Below are positions 27,483 through 36,972 of a DNA stretch of 64,000 nucleotides, piece by piece. Within the stretch, counting starts at the first letter, position 1; each line of letters opens with the position of its first letter. Under the pieces are notes generated by a model that worked only from the letters and a program-made list of their open reading frames with translations, had not been told where the DNA came from and did no database searches. Made by a program: the position numbers and the translations under genes. This stretch comes from Raineya orbicola (GTDB lineage: Bacteria > Bacteroidota > Bacteroidia > Cytophagales > Thermonemataceae), in NCBI RefSeq assembly GCF_002843425.1, contig NZ_NKXO01000004.1, positions 44,620-108,619 on the forward strand, in the 5' to 3' direction.

Positions 27483-29099
27483 CTAACTTACCACCGAAGC
27501 TACTTTGGGAGCGGCAGAGAGGATTTCCTCATTAGCAAAATCAGCGTATTTAGCAAAATTTTTCACAAATGCCGCTGCAAGTTCATTGGCTTTGAGGTCA
27601 TATTGAGTTTTATCAGCCCAAGTATCGCGAGGGTTCAACACTTCGCTAGGAACATCAGGACAAGACTGCGGTACAGCTACCCCAAAAACAGGGTGATTGA
27701 TATAGGTTACGTTGTCCAACTTGCCCTCCATAGCCGCCGTAAGCATAGCACGCGTATATTTGAGCTTCATACGAGAACCCACCCCATACGGACCGCCTGT
27801 CCAACCCGTATTCACCAGCCAAACATTAACTTTATGTTCACGCATTTTTTTACCCAAAAGCTCAGCGTATTTGGTAGGGTGTAGAGGTAAAAACGCAGCA
27901 CCAAAACAAGCTGAAAAAGTTGCTTGTGGCTCTACTACGCCTACTTCTGTGCCCGCTACTTTGGCAGTATAACCCGATATGAAAAAGTACATTGCTTGCC
28001 CTGGTGTAAGTTTGGATATAGGTGGAAGCACCCCGAATGCATCAGCAGTTAGGAAGAAAATATTTTTGGGTATGCCTGCTACCGAAGGTTCTAATGCATT
28101 ACTAATAAAATGAATGGGATACCCTACCCTTGTATTTTCTGTTACTGAAATATTGGTATAGTCGGGGGTGCGTGTATCAGGATAGCAACGAGTATTTTCC
28201 AGAACTGCTCCAAACTTGATAGCGTCCCAAATTTGAGGTTCATTTTCACGAGTAATATTTACTACTTTGGCATAACACCCACCTTCAAAGTTAAATATGC
28301 CGTTTTCTGTCCAGCCGTGTTCGTCATCACCAATCAGACTGCGTTGAGGGTCAGCGGAAAGGGTAGTTTTACCTGTTCCTGAAAGTCCAAAGAAAATAGC
28401 TACATCACCTTCTTTGCCCACATTGGCAGAGCAGTGCATTGAAAGCGTATTTCTTTCGTGAGGTAAAATGTAGTTCAGCACCGTAAAAATACCTTTTTTC
28501 ATTTCACCCGCATACGCCGAGCCACCAATAAGAATAATACGTTTTGTAAAATTGATAATGGTAAAATTTGCTTGACGAGTACCATCTACGGCAGGGTCAG
28601 CCTGAAATTCGGGAATATTGATGATTGTAAAGTTAGGTTCAAAAGTTTCCAGTTCAGCGGCGGAAGGTCTTAAAAAAAGATTATAGCAGAAAAGATTATG
28701 CCAAGCCATTGTATTTACGACACGCAAATTCAAACGATAGTTTTCATCTGCCCCCGCATAGGCATCACGCACAAAAACCTCTTTATTTTCTAAAAATTTT
28801 ATCATTTTGGCGTGCAAAGCATCAAATTTGGCTTCATCAAAAGGTTGGTTAATATCGCCCCACCAAACAGAATCTTTGGTTTTAGCATCTAACACGGTGA
28901 ACTTGTCTTTGGGAGAACGACCTGTAAATTTGCCTGTATCACACATCAAAGCCCCATTATCGGCAAGAGTACCTTCTTTTCGAGCCAGAGCTTGCTCTAC
29001 AAGTTCGGCAGGAGAAAGATTCCAATAGGCTTTTGCTACTTTGTGTATGCCAATGGCTTGCAAACCACTTTTAGAGGATTTTTTACCAATTTCTTCCAT
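27483..29099 (-). CDS. pckA: ATP-dependent phosphoenolpyruvate carboxykinase
   Basis: A 538-residue cytoplasmic enzyme converting oxaloacetate and ATP to phosphoenolpyruvate, the entry to gluconeogenesis. The start at 29099 (MEEIGKK) is preferred; the longer frame adds 17 residues with no family support. Motifs seen are 'TGRSPKDKF', the substrate site 'RIILIGGSAYAGEMKK', the P-loop 'GLSGTGKTTLS', and 'DDEHGW' for metal binding. It stands alone with a strong terminator. Confidence 0.97.
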   Translation of the reverse strand: MEEIGKKSSKSGLQAIGIHKVAKAYWNLSPAELVEQALARKEGTLADNGALMCDTGKFTGRSPKDKFTVLDAKTKDSVWWGDINQPFDEAKFDALHAKMIKFLENKEVFVRDAYAGADENYRLNLRVVNTMAWHNLFCYNLFLRPSAAELETFEPNFTIINIPEFQADPAVDGTRQANFTIINFTKRIILIGGSAYAGEMKKGIFTVLNYILPHERNTLSMHCSANVGKEGDVAIFFGLSGTGKTTLSADPQRSLIGDDEHGWTENGIFNFEGGCYAKVVNITRENEPQIWDAIKFGAVLENTRCYPDTRTPDYTNISVTENTRVGYPIHFISNALEPSVAGIPKNIFFLTADAFGVLPPISKLTPGQAMYFFISGYTAKVAGTEVGVVEPQATFSACFGAAFLPLHPTKYAELLGKKMREHKVNVWLVNTGWTGGPYGVGSRMKLKYTRAMLTAAMEGKLDNVTYINHPVFGVAVPQSCPDVPSEVLNPRDTWADKTQYDLKANELAAAFVKNFAKYADFANEEILSAAPKVASVVS

Positions 29100-29218
29100 A
29101 AACCTTGATTGAGTTGAACAAAAAATGAAAAAATTTCCGCAAAGATACAAAAAGTCTTGGTTAAGTGAAAATTAAAAAATACTTTTTGAAAAGCAAGATA
29201 AGCAAGGCACTTTTGAGA

Positions 29219-29926
29219 TTAAGAAACGATTTCAATACTGACTTGCTTTCTATTTTCTGCAACTTGCAAGGCTTGCTCTAATACTCGCACACGCGTACGC
29301 AAAGTAGCAATCCACAGAGCCAAACCCAAAAAGCCAATCACAGCAGGATAAAAAACCATACGCATATTGCCATTAAGGTCATATGCATTAAACCCTGGAT
29401 TTCCGCCGTTACCTGGGTGTATGCTATCATATAGGCGAGGCATTACGAAAATCAGGGGAATATAGACAGCATAGGCAAAAATATTATAGACTGCCGAAAT
29501 ACGTGCCGCCTGCTCTTTATTTTCAATAGCAGACCGCAAAATAAAATATGCCAAATAAATCAACATAGCTACGGCGGCTCCGTAAATTTTTACATCACGA
29601 GGCAGAAAATCCCCCCAAGTAAATTTTCCCCATACCATTCCTGTAATAAGCCCCAACATACCATACAATACCCCTACTTCGGCAAAGGAAACAGCTTTCA
29701 GATTGCTGATTTCCTGATTTTTACGTAAATACAAAACAGAATGAACAACTGAAAGCGTTAGCACGAAAACCATTCCAAACCACATAGGCACGTGAAAATA
29801 TAAATTCCGAGCCGTATGGTCTAAATTACCTGTTTGCAGACGGGGAATATCCACCAAAAAGCCTGCTATCACTGCATAAACAAGGAAAACAATTGTAACC
29901 CATTTCCACCAAGCCAAACGAAACAT
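29219..29926 (-). CDS. ccmC: Haem exporter/cytochrome c assembly protein, CcmC-like
   Basis: A 235-residue inner-membrane protein with six predicted helices. It has the CcmC/CcsA features: 'ARNLYFHVPMWFG' with a haem-ligand His, and a tryptophan-rich segment 'GMVWGKFTWGDFLPRD' in place of the usual WGxxWxWD motif, so the motif is altered. A second periplasmic His lies in 'DSIHPGN'. It delivers haem for c-type cytochromes, in keeping with the CcoO and CcoP haems encoded 4 kb away. Other ccm genes are not in the window. Confidence 0.88.
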   Translation of the reverse strand: MFRLAWWKWVTIVFLVYAVIAGFLVDIPRLQTGNLDHTARNLYFHVPMWFGMVFVLTLSVVHSVLYLRKNQEISNLKAVSFAEVGVLYGMLGLITGMVWGKFTWGDFLPRDVKIYGAAVAMLIYLAYFILRSAIENKEQAARISAVYNIFAYAVYIPLIFVMPRLYDSIHPGNGGNPGFNAYDLNGNMRMVFYPAVIGFLGLALWIATLRTRVRVLEQALQVAENRKQVSIEIVS

Positions 29927-30110
29927 ATAAGAAAGTTTTGAAGTTCAGAAATTGTGGGTTTGCAAGCGAAGTCTCAAACTTTGCTTCTTAACCTTTTGAG
30001 CGAGTTTTTAGTTTGCAAAATTAGCAAATAAGGCTCAAACTTTTAGATAATCTTGCGAAAAACTTCGGCGAAATGCTGATTTTTTTGTTTTTTTGCAAAA
30101 ATTTTAGTCA

Positions 30111-30974
30111 ATGAAAATCAAAGAAAGTTTATTTGCGTGGCTTTCGCATCGCTACGAAGTAGTTGTAAGAGATGAGGAGAACTTTGAAGAGAAACGCACT
30201 TTTTCTTACAGCCACACCAAAGCCTTAGTTTTGGTAGTACCAATACTTGTGCTGATGTTTATTTTAGGTTTTTGGCTAGCCCCTCGCCAAAGTGGCAAAA
30301 TACTACAAAGCTCACAAGAATTGCAGATGAAAAAGCAACTTCTTTCACTTACCAATACCGTAGATTCACTTCTTGAAGTTACAAACCAGTATGAACGCTA
30401 CTACCAAAATTTTAGAAAAGCTATTGAAGGTGATGTAAAGGACTTACGAGCAGATACTTCTAAAATTCTCAAAAATCAAGTTGCCCAAACTGATACCATT
30501 CAAGATTATATTTCGCAAGCCGATTTGAACCTGCGAAAAGAATACGAAAGTATGAATATTAGCCTTAAAGAAACGAAAATGAGCAAGGAAGAAACCCAAT
30601 TGCAAGGTATCTCGTTTTTTCCGCCTATCAAGGGTACTATCACCGAACGCTTTGATGCAAAAAACAAACATTTCGGCATTGATTTGGTTGCCAAAGCCAA
30701 TGAACCTATCAAAGCCGCCGCCGATGGCACCGTAATTCTGGCTTCTTGGACAGAAGACACTGGCAATGTGATTGCCATACAACATCAAGGCGAAATAGTT
30801 AGCTTTTACAAGCACAACGCCGCTCTTTTCAAAAAAGTAGGCGATTTTGTAAAAGCAGGTGATGTCATTGCAATTATAGGCAATACAGGTAGGCTCTCCT
30901 CGGGACCTCACCTACATTTTGAACTATGGTATAAGGGAAATGCAATAAATCCTGAAAAATTTGTTTCTTTTTAA
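30111..30974 (+). CDS. M23 (LytM) family cell-wall endopeptidase, membrane anchored
   Basis: A 287-residue protein: a short cytoplasmic N-terminus, one membrane helix (about 38-56), a coiled-coil stalk (about 65-160), and a C-terminal M23 domain (about 170-285). The zinc ligands are intact: His187 and Asp191 in 'HFGID' and His269 in 'HLHFE', with His267 catalytic, so it should cleave peptidoglycan cross-links rather than act as a regulator. It is followed 107 nt later by a bactofilin gene, a pairing known from cell-shape systems where bactofilin positions an M23 enzyme. Confidence 0.93.
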   Translation: MKIKESLFAWLSHRYEVVVRDEENFEEKRTFSYSHTKALVLVVPILVLMFILGFWLAPRQSGKILQSSQELQMKKQLLSLTNTVDSLLEVTNQYERYYQNFRKAIEGDVKDLRADTSKILKNQVAQTDTIQDYISQADLNLRKEYESMNISLKETKMSKEETQLQGISFFPPIKGTITERFDAKNKHFGIDLVAKANEPIKAAADGTVILASWTEDTGNVIAIQHQGEIVSFYKHNAALFKKVGDFVKAGDVIAIIGNTGRLSSGPHLHFELWYKGNAINPEKFVSF

Positions 30975-31081
30975 GAAAAAAATTCGTATCTTTCAGCGTG
31001 AATTTCTCAATAATTCAGGATTTCATTCGTTTCTCTCAAACTAAAACCAAATTTTTATCAAAACTAAAACCCTCTTAAATT

Positions 31082-31585
31082 ATGGCAATGTTTGGAAGTT
31101 CGCATAAAGAAACCCCTAAAACTCAAGAAATTGATAAGATTTCTAATGCAAGCACCAATATCGGTAAAGGGGCTACATTGCAAGGAAACATTGATACCTT
31201 TGGCAATGTACGTGTAGATGGCAAACTCATCGGCGATATTAAAAGCAAATCCAAAGTAGCAACGGGTAACGCATCTTTGGTAGAAGGCAGTATCACCGCC
31301 CAAAATGCTGAAATTGAAGGTGAAGTAAAAGGGTCATTAGAAATTGCCGAACTTTTAGTATTAAAATCTACCGCTATTATCAATGGCGATATTATTACAT
31401 CTAAAATGGTAGTAGAGGCAGGAGCTATTTTTAATGGTAAATGCCAAATGGGAGATATTAACCAAATCAAGAAAATGGCAAGCGAGCCAAAAGATACAAA
31501 AACTGAAAACAATTTTAGTCTTAAAACTGAAAATGGTAAAGAAGAAGTATCCACCAACTCCGTTTTCAGTGATTTGAAAATTTAG
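31082..31585 (+). CDS. Bactofilin (polymer-forming cytoskeletal protein)
   Basis: A 167-residue bactofilin. A disordered N-terminus (1 to about 25) is followed by the DUF583 beta-helix (about 27-125), with its repeating 'NIGKGATLQGNI', 'VRVDGKLIGDI', 'SITAQNAEIEGEVKGSL' rungs, and a polar tail. Bactofilins form membrane-bound filaments that localise cell-wall enzymes. The upstream M23 peptidase gene is the probable partner. Confidence 0.95.
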   Translation: MAMFGSSHKETPKTQEIDKISNASTNIGKGATLQGNIDTFGNVRVDGKLIGDIKSKSKVATGNASLVEGSITAQNAEIEGEVKGSLEIAELLVLKSTAIINGDIITSKMVVEAGAIFNGKCQMGDINQIKKMASEPKDTKTENNFSLKTENGKEEVSTNSVFSDLKI

Positions 31586-31614
31586 TGCTACCCAAGCACC
31601 GATATTCATACTTC

Positions 31615-31646
31615 AAAGGCAATTTTATTAGATTGCCTTTTTTATT
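31615..31646 (+). terminator. Terminator after the bactofilin gene
   Basis: AAAGGCAAT (31615-31623) pairs with ATTGCCTTT (31632-31640), followed by TTTATT. Confidence 0.85.
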
Positions 31647-31678
31647 CTGTTTGCATTTTTGGCAAAAATGGAATACCT

Positions 31679-32467
31679 ATGAAATTAGCAATTAAACTAC
31701 CTTTTATCAAAAAAGATTCCTTTGGGCATCTTATTCCGTTGAAAAAACTGCTTATTTCACTAATTGGAAGCCTCACTTTCCCGCGTCTGAACTGGCTTAA
31801 CAAAACCCAAGTAAAAGGTCGTGAAATTCTAGAAAATCTGCCTGCCAAAGGCGTGCTTTTTGTTTCTAATCATCAGACTTACTTTGCTGATGTAATTACA
31901 ATGCTCCATATTTTTTGCACCGTAGGCTCAAAAATCACTAAAAACCATCGCAACCCTTTGTATCTGCTTCGTCCTCGTAGCAATGTGTATTTCGTAGCCG
32001 CAGAAGAGACTATGAAATCAGGTCTGATACCTCGCTTGTTTGCATACGTAGGAGCAATTAAAGTAAAACGTACTTGGCGAGAAGCAGGCAAAGCCATTCA
32101 GCGAGAGGTAGATTTGAAAGATATTGAAAACGTAGGGCAAGCCCTGCAAGATGGTTGGGTGATTACCTTTCCCCAAGGAACTACCAAAGCCTTTGCCCCC
32201 GGCAGAAAAGGTACTGCTCACATTATCAAAGAGTTCAAACCTGTGGTTGTGCCTGTGGTTATCAATGGTTTTCGTAGAGCCTTTGATAAAAAAGGTCTTT
32301 TCCTGAAAAAAACAGGCGTTGAACTTTCGGTTACGTTCAAAGAACCTCTTTTTATCAATTATGAAGATAGTGCAGAAAATATTTTGGCACAAGTAATGGA
32401 CGCTATTGAACAATCGGAGCGTTTTCAGTTCAAGTTTGAAGATAAAATAGGTTTAATGGGCAAATAG
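31679..32467 (+). CDS. PlsC-type 1-acylglycerol-3-phosphate acyltransferase-like protein
   Basis: A 262-residue membrane-associated acyltransferase of the LPLAT family. The catalytic block reads 'SNHQTYFAD' (His65, Asp71), which spaces His and Asp by five residues rather than the four of the usual HX4D. The second block is 'FPQGTT' (164-169), with Gln replacing the usual Glu of FPEGT. These changes suggest a divergent subgroup, possibly for another acyl acceptor such as an ornithine lipid or capnine, but this is inference. It starts after a terminator and is 1 nt ahead of the aminotransferase gene. Confidence 0.85.
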   Translation: MKLAIKLPFIKKDSFGHLIPLKKLLISLIGSLTFPRLNWLNKTQVKGREILENLPAKGVLFVSNHQTYFADVITMLHIFCTVGSKITKNHRNPLYLLRPRSNVYFVAAEETMKSGLIPRLFAYVGAIKVKRTWREAGKAIQREVDLKDIENVGQALQDGWVITFPQGTTKAFAPGRKGTAHIIKEFKPVVVPVVINGFRRAFDKKGLFLKKTGVELSVTFKEPLFINYEDSAENILAQVMDAIEQSERFQFKFEDKIGLMGK

Positions 32468-32468
32468 A

Positions 32469-33668
32469 ATGTCATTTTCACAGAGAGAATTATTTTTGCG
32501 TTTTCTTGCTCAAACTTCCCCCTCTCCTTTGCTTTTAGAAATAGAAAAAGCCGAAGGAGTTTATTTGTATGCTCCTAATGGTAAAAAATACATAGACCTT
32601 ATTTCAGGGATTAGCGTAAGCAATGTGGGGCATCGCCACCCCAAAGTAATAGAAGCTATTCAGGCTCAACTGCAAAAGTATTTGCACCTGATGGTCTATG
32701 GTGAGTATGTGCAAAGTCCGCAGGTGCTTTTGGCTCAAAAATTAGTAGAAAATCTGCCTGCAAATTTGGATAATGTTTATTTCACAAATTCAGGAAGCGA
32801 AGCCGTAGAGGGTGCTTTGAAACTGGCTAAACGCTTTACAGGCAGAATGGAAATCATTAGTTGTTACAATGCCTATCACGGCTCTACGCAAGGGGCTCTT
32901 TCGGCAGGCGGCAACGAATACTTCAAAAGAGCCTACCGACCTCTGCTTCCTATGGTAAAGCACATACATTATGGTAGTTATTCGGATTTGGAGCAAATTA
33001 CAGAAAAAACCGCTTGCGTTATCATTGAAACCATACAAGGCGAGGCAGGTGTGAAAGTAGCTTGCTCCAATTATTTCCAACAACTTGCTGTGCGATGCAA
33101 AGAAAAAGGGACTTTGCTTATTTTAGACGAAATTCAAGCAGGTTTTGGTAGAACAGGTAAATTGTGGGCTTTTGAGCATTTTGGTATAGTGCCTGATATT
33201 TTGGTACTTGCCAAAGGAATGGGGGGCGGTATGCCTATTGGGGCTTTCATTGCTCACAGAAGCATAATGCAAGTTTTTACCGAAAATCCTGTTTTGGGGC
33301 ATATTACTACTTTTGGCGGACACCCCGTAAGTACTGCGGCGGCAAAAGCTACTTTGGAAATTATTTTAGAGGAAAATTTAGCTCAGCAAGCCGAAACAAA
33401 AGCCCAACTCTTTTTGCAAAACCTCAAACACCCACTCATACGCCAAATTCGCCATAAGGGTTTGCTGATGGCAGTAGAATTTGAAAGTTTTAGCCTTCTC
33501 AAAAAAATCATTGATAAAGCCCTTGAATTAGGGGTAATTACAGATTGGTTTTTATTTTGCGATAATGCTATGCGTATTGCTCCTCCCCTTACTATTTCTG
33601 AAAGTGAAATTCAAACTGCTTGTGCCTTTATTTTGCAAGCCATTGAAAGAGTTTATCATTCAACTTGA
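32469..33668 (+). CDS. Class III PLP-dependent aminotransferase (acetylornithine/ornithine-type)
   Basis: A 399-residue fold-type I aminotransferase. Visible features are the phosphate-binding 'NSGSEAVEGALKLA' (107-120), 'AYHGST' (135-140), Asp220 in 'LILDEIQAGFGRTG' for the pyridine nitrogen, and the Schiff-base Lys249 in 'VLAKGMGGGMPIGA'. It resembles acetylornithine, 4-aminobutyrate and ornithine aminotransferases; the arginine genes are absent here, so the substrate is open. It begins 1 nt after the acyltransferase stop, a coupling that hints at shared amino-lipid or related metabolism, though this is unproven. Confidence 0.9.
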   Translation: MSFSQRELFLRFLAQTSPSPLLLEIEKAEGVYLYAPNGKKYIDLISGISVSNVGHRHPKVIEAIQAQLQKYLHLMVYGEYVQSPQVLLAQKLVENLPANLDNVYFTNSGSEAVEGALKLAKRFTGRMEIISCYNAYHGSTQGALSAGGNEYFKRAYRPLLPMVKHIHYGSYSDLEQITEKTACVIIETIQGEAGVKVACSNYFQQLAVRCKEKGTLLILDEIQAGFGRTGKLWAFEHFGIVPDILVLAKGMGGGMPIGAFIAHRSIMQVFTENPVLGHITTFGGHPVSTAAAKATLEIILEENLAQQAETKAQLFLQNLKHPLIRQIRHKGLLMAVEFESFSLLKKIIDKALELGVITDWFLFCDNAMRIAPPLTISESEIQTACAFILQAIERVYHST

Positions 33669-33782
33669 ATAATCTAAATTTTACCGAGAAAATTTCCTAT
33701 TTGAGCGAAAAAAGGCTTGCAAGAAATTGTTTGAAAAAGAATTTATACCTAAATTCACACAAACAATTTAACCCCTACAATT

Positions 33783-34187
33783 ATGTTTGATTTGAAAGAA
33801 ATGGCTGAAAAAGCCCTCAAAACCAAAGTAGAAGAGGTAGTAAGAGGCAGAGTTCGCGATTTAGAGGTAATCGTGAATGGCACAGAAGTAACCATTCGTG
33901 GCGAAGTAGAAACTGCCGCCGATAAGCAAGCCGTACTTGCCGATGTGCAAAATGTGGAAGGTTTGACTAAAATTGTTACAGGTTTAAGTGTTGCTGAAGA
34001 AGTTCGTAAAGCCGAAGCTGAAAAACAAACCTACACCGTACAAGCAGGAGATACTCTTTGGGGTATTGCCCAAAAACTTTTAGGAAATGGTGCTTTATAC
34101 ACTAAAATTTACGAAGCAAACAAAGATGTTATCGGTAGCAATCCAGACCTGATAAAAGTGGGAATGGTATTGAAAATCCCTCAATAA
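33783..34187 (+). CDS. BON-LysM protein (Kbp/YgaU-like)
   Basis: A 134-residue protein with a BON domain (about 10-70, 'RVRDLEVIVNGTEVTIRGEVE') and a C-terminal LysM domain (about 83-133, 'TYTVQAGDTLWGIAQKLLG'). It has no signal peptide. This architecture is that of E. coli Kbp/YgaU, a cytoplasmic potassium-binding protein linked to salt stress. It is transcribed alone and ends at a terminator. Confidence 0.9.
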   Translation: MFDLKEMAEKALKTKVEEVVRGRVRDLEVIVNGTEVTIRGEVETAADKQAVLADVQNVEGLTKIVTGLSVAEEVRKAEAEKQTYTVQAGDTLWGIAQKLLGNGALYTKIYEANKDVIGSNPDLIKVGMVLKIPQ

Positions 34188-34200
34188 CAATCATTATAGT

Positions 34201-34231
34201 AAGGGCTTTTGTTGTGAGCAAAGCCCTTTTA
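34201..34231 (+). terminator. Terminator after the BON-LysM gene
   Basis: AAGGGCTTT (34201-34209) pairs with AAAGCCCTT (34220-34228), followed by TTACT. Confidence 0.8.
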
Positions 34232-36226
34232 CTACACGTTTCCTGAAAGGTTCTGAATAGTAGCTACCAGCAGTCTATCTTGTCCTGTTTCAAAATTTTT
34301 GACTTGCATTTGCACATCAAAACGTAAGCCGTTTTTGGTTACTGCTTTAATTTTTCTAACATCTTTGGTAGCTACGCCTTCGGCTCGGCGGGTACGAGTA
34401 GCCGCAAAATCGCTTCGTATTTCATCAGGCAGTATATCCAAAAGGTTTCTTACACTTACTTCTTGCAGTTCTCCCGATTCATAGCCAAACATATTTTCAG
34501 CCTGACGATTGGCAAACTGAATAATGCCCTTCTCCGAATATACCAAAATGGCATCACTTACGCTATCTAAAATTAGCCTAAGTTTGGCTATTTCTTTTTC
34601 GCTTTGCAAGAGATTTTTTTCAAGCTCTTCTTGTGAATGAATTAACTCTTGCGTATTCTGACGCAAATACTCCTCTTGCTCACGAATAGCATCGGTTTTA
34701 GATTTCATTTCTGAAAGCAAGCGACGTGTAGAGTCGTTGGCAAATACAGAAATAATTGTAGAAGCTGTTACTTCGGCAATACTTTTTACAAAGTCAATTT
34801 GATATTGTTCAAATTCAGTAAAACTGCCCAACTCAAAACAACCAATCACTTCTTCATTGTATTCCAAAGGCACTATCAAAATACTTTTAGGTTGCAAATT
34901 ACCTAACCCAGATTTTACCAAAGCATAATCAGGGGGTACTTGCTTGATATGCACTACACCTCCTTCCAAAAAAGCTTGCCCTAAAAGACCCTCACCCAAG
35001 CGAATTTGCTTTTGCATACTTTTCTTTTTATCAAAAGCATACATTCCTTTCAGTTCTAAAAAAGGCTCTTTTTCAGTTTTGTTTAGAACAAAAATTCCAC
35101 CCTGATTGATACCCAAATAACGCACCGTTTCAGAAATTACTTCTGTGCAAAGCATTTCCAAGTTATCGGTGTTGCGTCTTAATATTTCAGAAAACTTGGC
35201 AAGCCCCGCAGTTGCCCAAGCCCGTAGTTGTTCTTGTTCATAAACAGCTTTCAAGCTATTACGCATTTCAGCAAGTGAAGTTCCCAATTCTCCTTTTCCG
35301 CCAAAAACCGCTACCTCTGAATCAAAACGACCTTGCCCTACTTCGGTAGCAAAGGTTTTAATCACTTGCAGGTTTTGAGCAAGTTCATTTACCGCTTGCA
35401 CCATAGAGTTAAGTTCATCTTTGGCTTCGGGAATTGGAGGGGGAATATCACCTTTTGTAAGAACACGCAAGCTATCACGCATACTGCGAATGCGTCTGAG
35501 GATAAGCAAAATCAGCAATGAACCGATAAACGCCGCCACTGCTACTGCTACCACAAACTCGCCTGCAACAATCCAATCACGCCAATACGCTAAATTCTGA
35601 TATTTTTCATCATATTCTTTTTCTGTATTATCTTGCTGAATAATAATCTCTTCAGCTGTTTTTCTCAAATCCGATACAATCAGAGCTATATCAGTCTGCA
35701 ATGATTTCTGCAAACGCTGATTCACGTTATCTATCCCTACAATTTGCTTACGCCGCACATATACACTTTTTAGCTGATTGAGCTCTGCTTTCAGGTTGGT
35801 AAGCTGATTATCTATTTTAGAAAAAAGCACCGATACGGTATTATTTTGTGCTTTTTTTACGTATTTTTCCAGAGAGTCTCGGTTAGTTTTTACGCCATTC
35901 AGCCAGATGTTCTCGTATTCTTTCAAAAATTGTTCATCATTGAAAACAAACGCCTTTTCTACGGCAACTATACTCTCCTGTACTTTATCATTGAGAGCAG
36001 ATGCAAAATACTTCACAGGAATAATTCTTTCCAAAACAAAATTGCGATTTTGAAGCATCAACCCCCACTGATAATTGGCTCCTTGTATGAGAATAAAGGA
36101 AATCAGAGCCATAGAAAGAAATCCTCCCGTTAGCCTTCCCTGAATAGTCGTGAAATCTATGCGGAAGTAGTACCAAATACGTTTGAACAAGTTGTATTTT
36201 TTGGGGGCATTCGTGAGTTCAGTCAT
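34232..36226 (-). CDS. HAMP-GAF-PAS sensor protein without an output kinase
   Basis: A 664-residue membrane sensor. Order: cytoplasmic N-terminus, helix about 33-53, a helical periplasmic sensor region, second helix about 222-243, HAMP (about 245-295), a linker, GAF (about 350-500), a coiled coil (about 510-560) and a PAS domain (about 550-660, 'LILDSVSDAILVYSEKGIIQFANRQAENMFGYE'). No HisKA, HATPase, GGDEF or methyl-accepting region follows the PAS domain. It probably signals by protein contact, or pairs with a separate kinase. It is 3 nt downstream of an exported protein gene and is paralogous to the protein at 48804. Confidence 0.87.
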   Translation of the reverse strand: MTELTNAPKKYNLFKRIWYYFRIDFTTIQGRLTGGFLSMALISFILIQGANYQWGLMLQNRNFVLERIIPVKYFASALNDKVQESIVAVEKAFVFNDEQFLKEYENIWLNGVKTNRDSLEKYVKKAQNNTVSVLFSKIDNQLTNLKAELNQLKSVYVRRKQIVGIDNVNQRLQKSLQTDIALIVSDLRKTAEEIIIQQDNTEKEYDEKYQNLAYWRDWIVAGEFVVAVAVAAFIGSLLILLILRRIRSMRDSLRVLTKGDIPPPIPEAKDELNSMVQAVNELAQNLQVIKTFATEVGQGRFDSEVAVFGGKGELGTSLAEMRNSLKAVYEQEQLRAWATAGLAKFSEILRRNTDNLEMLCTEVISETVRYLGINQGGIFVLNKTEKEPFLELKGMYAFDKKKSMQKQIRLGEGLLGQAFLEGGVVHIKQVPPDYALVKSGLGNLQPKSILIVPLEYNEEVIGCFELGSFTEFEQYQIDFVKSIAEVTASTIISVFANDSTRRLLSEMKSKTDAIREQEEYLRQNTQELIHSQEELEKNLLQSEKEIAKLRLILDSVSDAILVYSEKGIIQFANRQAENMFGYESGELQEVSVRNLLDILPDEIRSDFAATRTRRAEGVATKDVRKIKAVTKNGLRFDVQMQVKNFETGQDRLLVATIQNLSGNV

Positions 36227-36229
36227 AAC

Positions 36230-36853
36230 TTACAAATTATTGTAATACTCAAAGATACGAACCATATCAGCACGTTGTTGCAAACTTAAACGATTTTTTT
36301 TGATAAATTCCGTCAGGCGAGGTTCTTGCATTTGTTCAAAGAATCGTTTTTTCTTGCTTGTTTTTAGTTTAACGATTTTACCATTAGATTTGAGAGCATA
36401 GAATTCAGTTACTATCCGATACGAAAAGGTAGTAGTCCCCATTCCGTACCAGCCCCAGCCCGGTTGTGGATTGACACGAGTTTCCAAATATTCTGTTCCT
36501 AATAATGTGGCTTTTTTACCTTCGTAAATAAGCTCAAAAAACTGCATAGTTTCGTAATTGATATTCGGATTTTTTTGATAAGGCAGTGCCACAAAACGCC
36601 TACCTACACGGACTTTTTCATCAAAAAACTCAAAAAAATCTACCTGCCTTGCACTAAACGTTTTAGTAACCCCTCCCACTTCTATCATAACGGTTTGTTT
36701 TTCAGTATCGTATTTGAGCCTTCCCGAATATAAATTACCTTCTTTATCCATTACTCGTCCTTGAAGCCAACTACCCTCAGCCAAAATTTGGGCTTGTAAG
36801 CTACTTTTCATCAAACCAAAAGCTATACCAATTACTATAAAGAGATGTTTCAT
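36230..36853 (-). CDS. Exported protein of unknown function, paired with the HAMP-GAF-PAS gene
   Basis: A 207-residue protein with a signal peptide (start at 36853, MKHLFIVIGIAFGLMKSSLQAQ). The mature part has 'GRVMDKEGNLYSGRLKYD' resembling short Sm-like beta repeats, then a basic, helix-rich C-terminus ('KLKTSKKKRFFEQMQEP'). No enzyme motif is seen. It lies 3 nt before the sensor gene, so the two are almost certainly co-transcribed. It may supply a periplasmic input to the sensor; that is inference. Confidence 0.7.
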   Translation of the reverse strand: MKHLFIVIGIAFGLMKSSLQAQILAEGSWLQGRVMDKEGNLYSGRLKYDTEKQTVMIEVGGVTKTFSARQVDFFEFFDEKVRVGRRFVALPYQKNPNINYETMQFFELIYEGKKATLLGTEYLETRVNPQPGWGWYGMGTTTFSYRIVTEFYALKSNGKIVKLKTSKKKRFFEQMQEPRLTEFIKKNRLSLQQRADMVRIFEYYNNL

Positions 36854-36972
36854 AGCTCTATGATGTTGCACTTTTACAAAGATAAGGAATAAAAATTTGC
36901 TTACAAAATTTTGATAGATTGCGATGTAAGTTTATCTAAAAATTCTTAAATTGCCAGAAAGTTCATAATACT

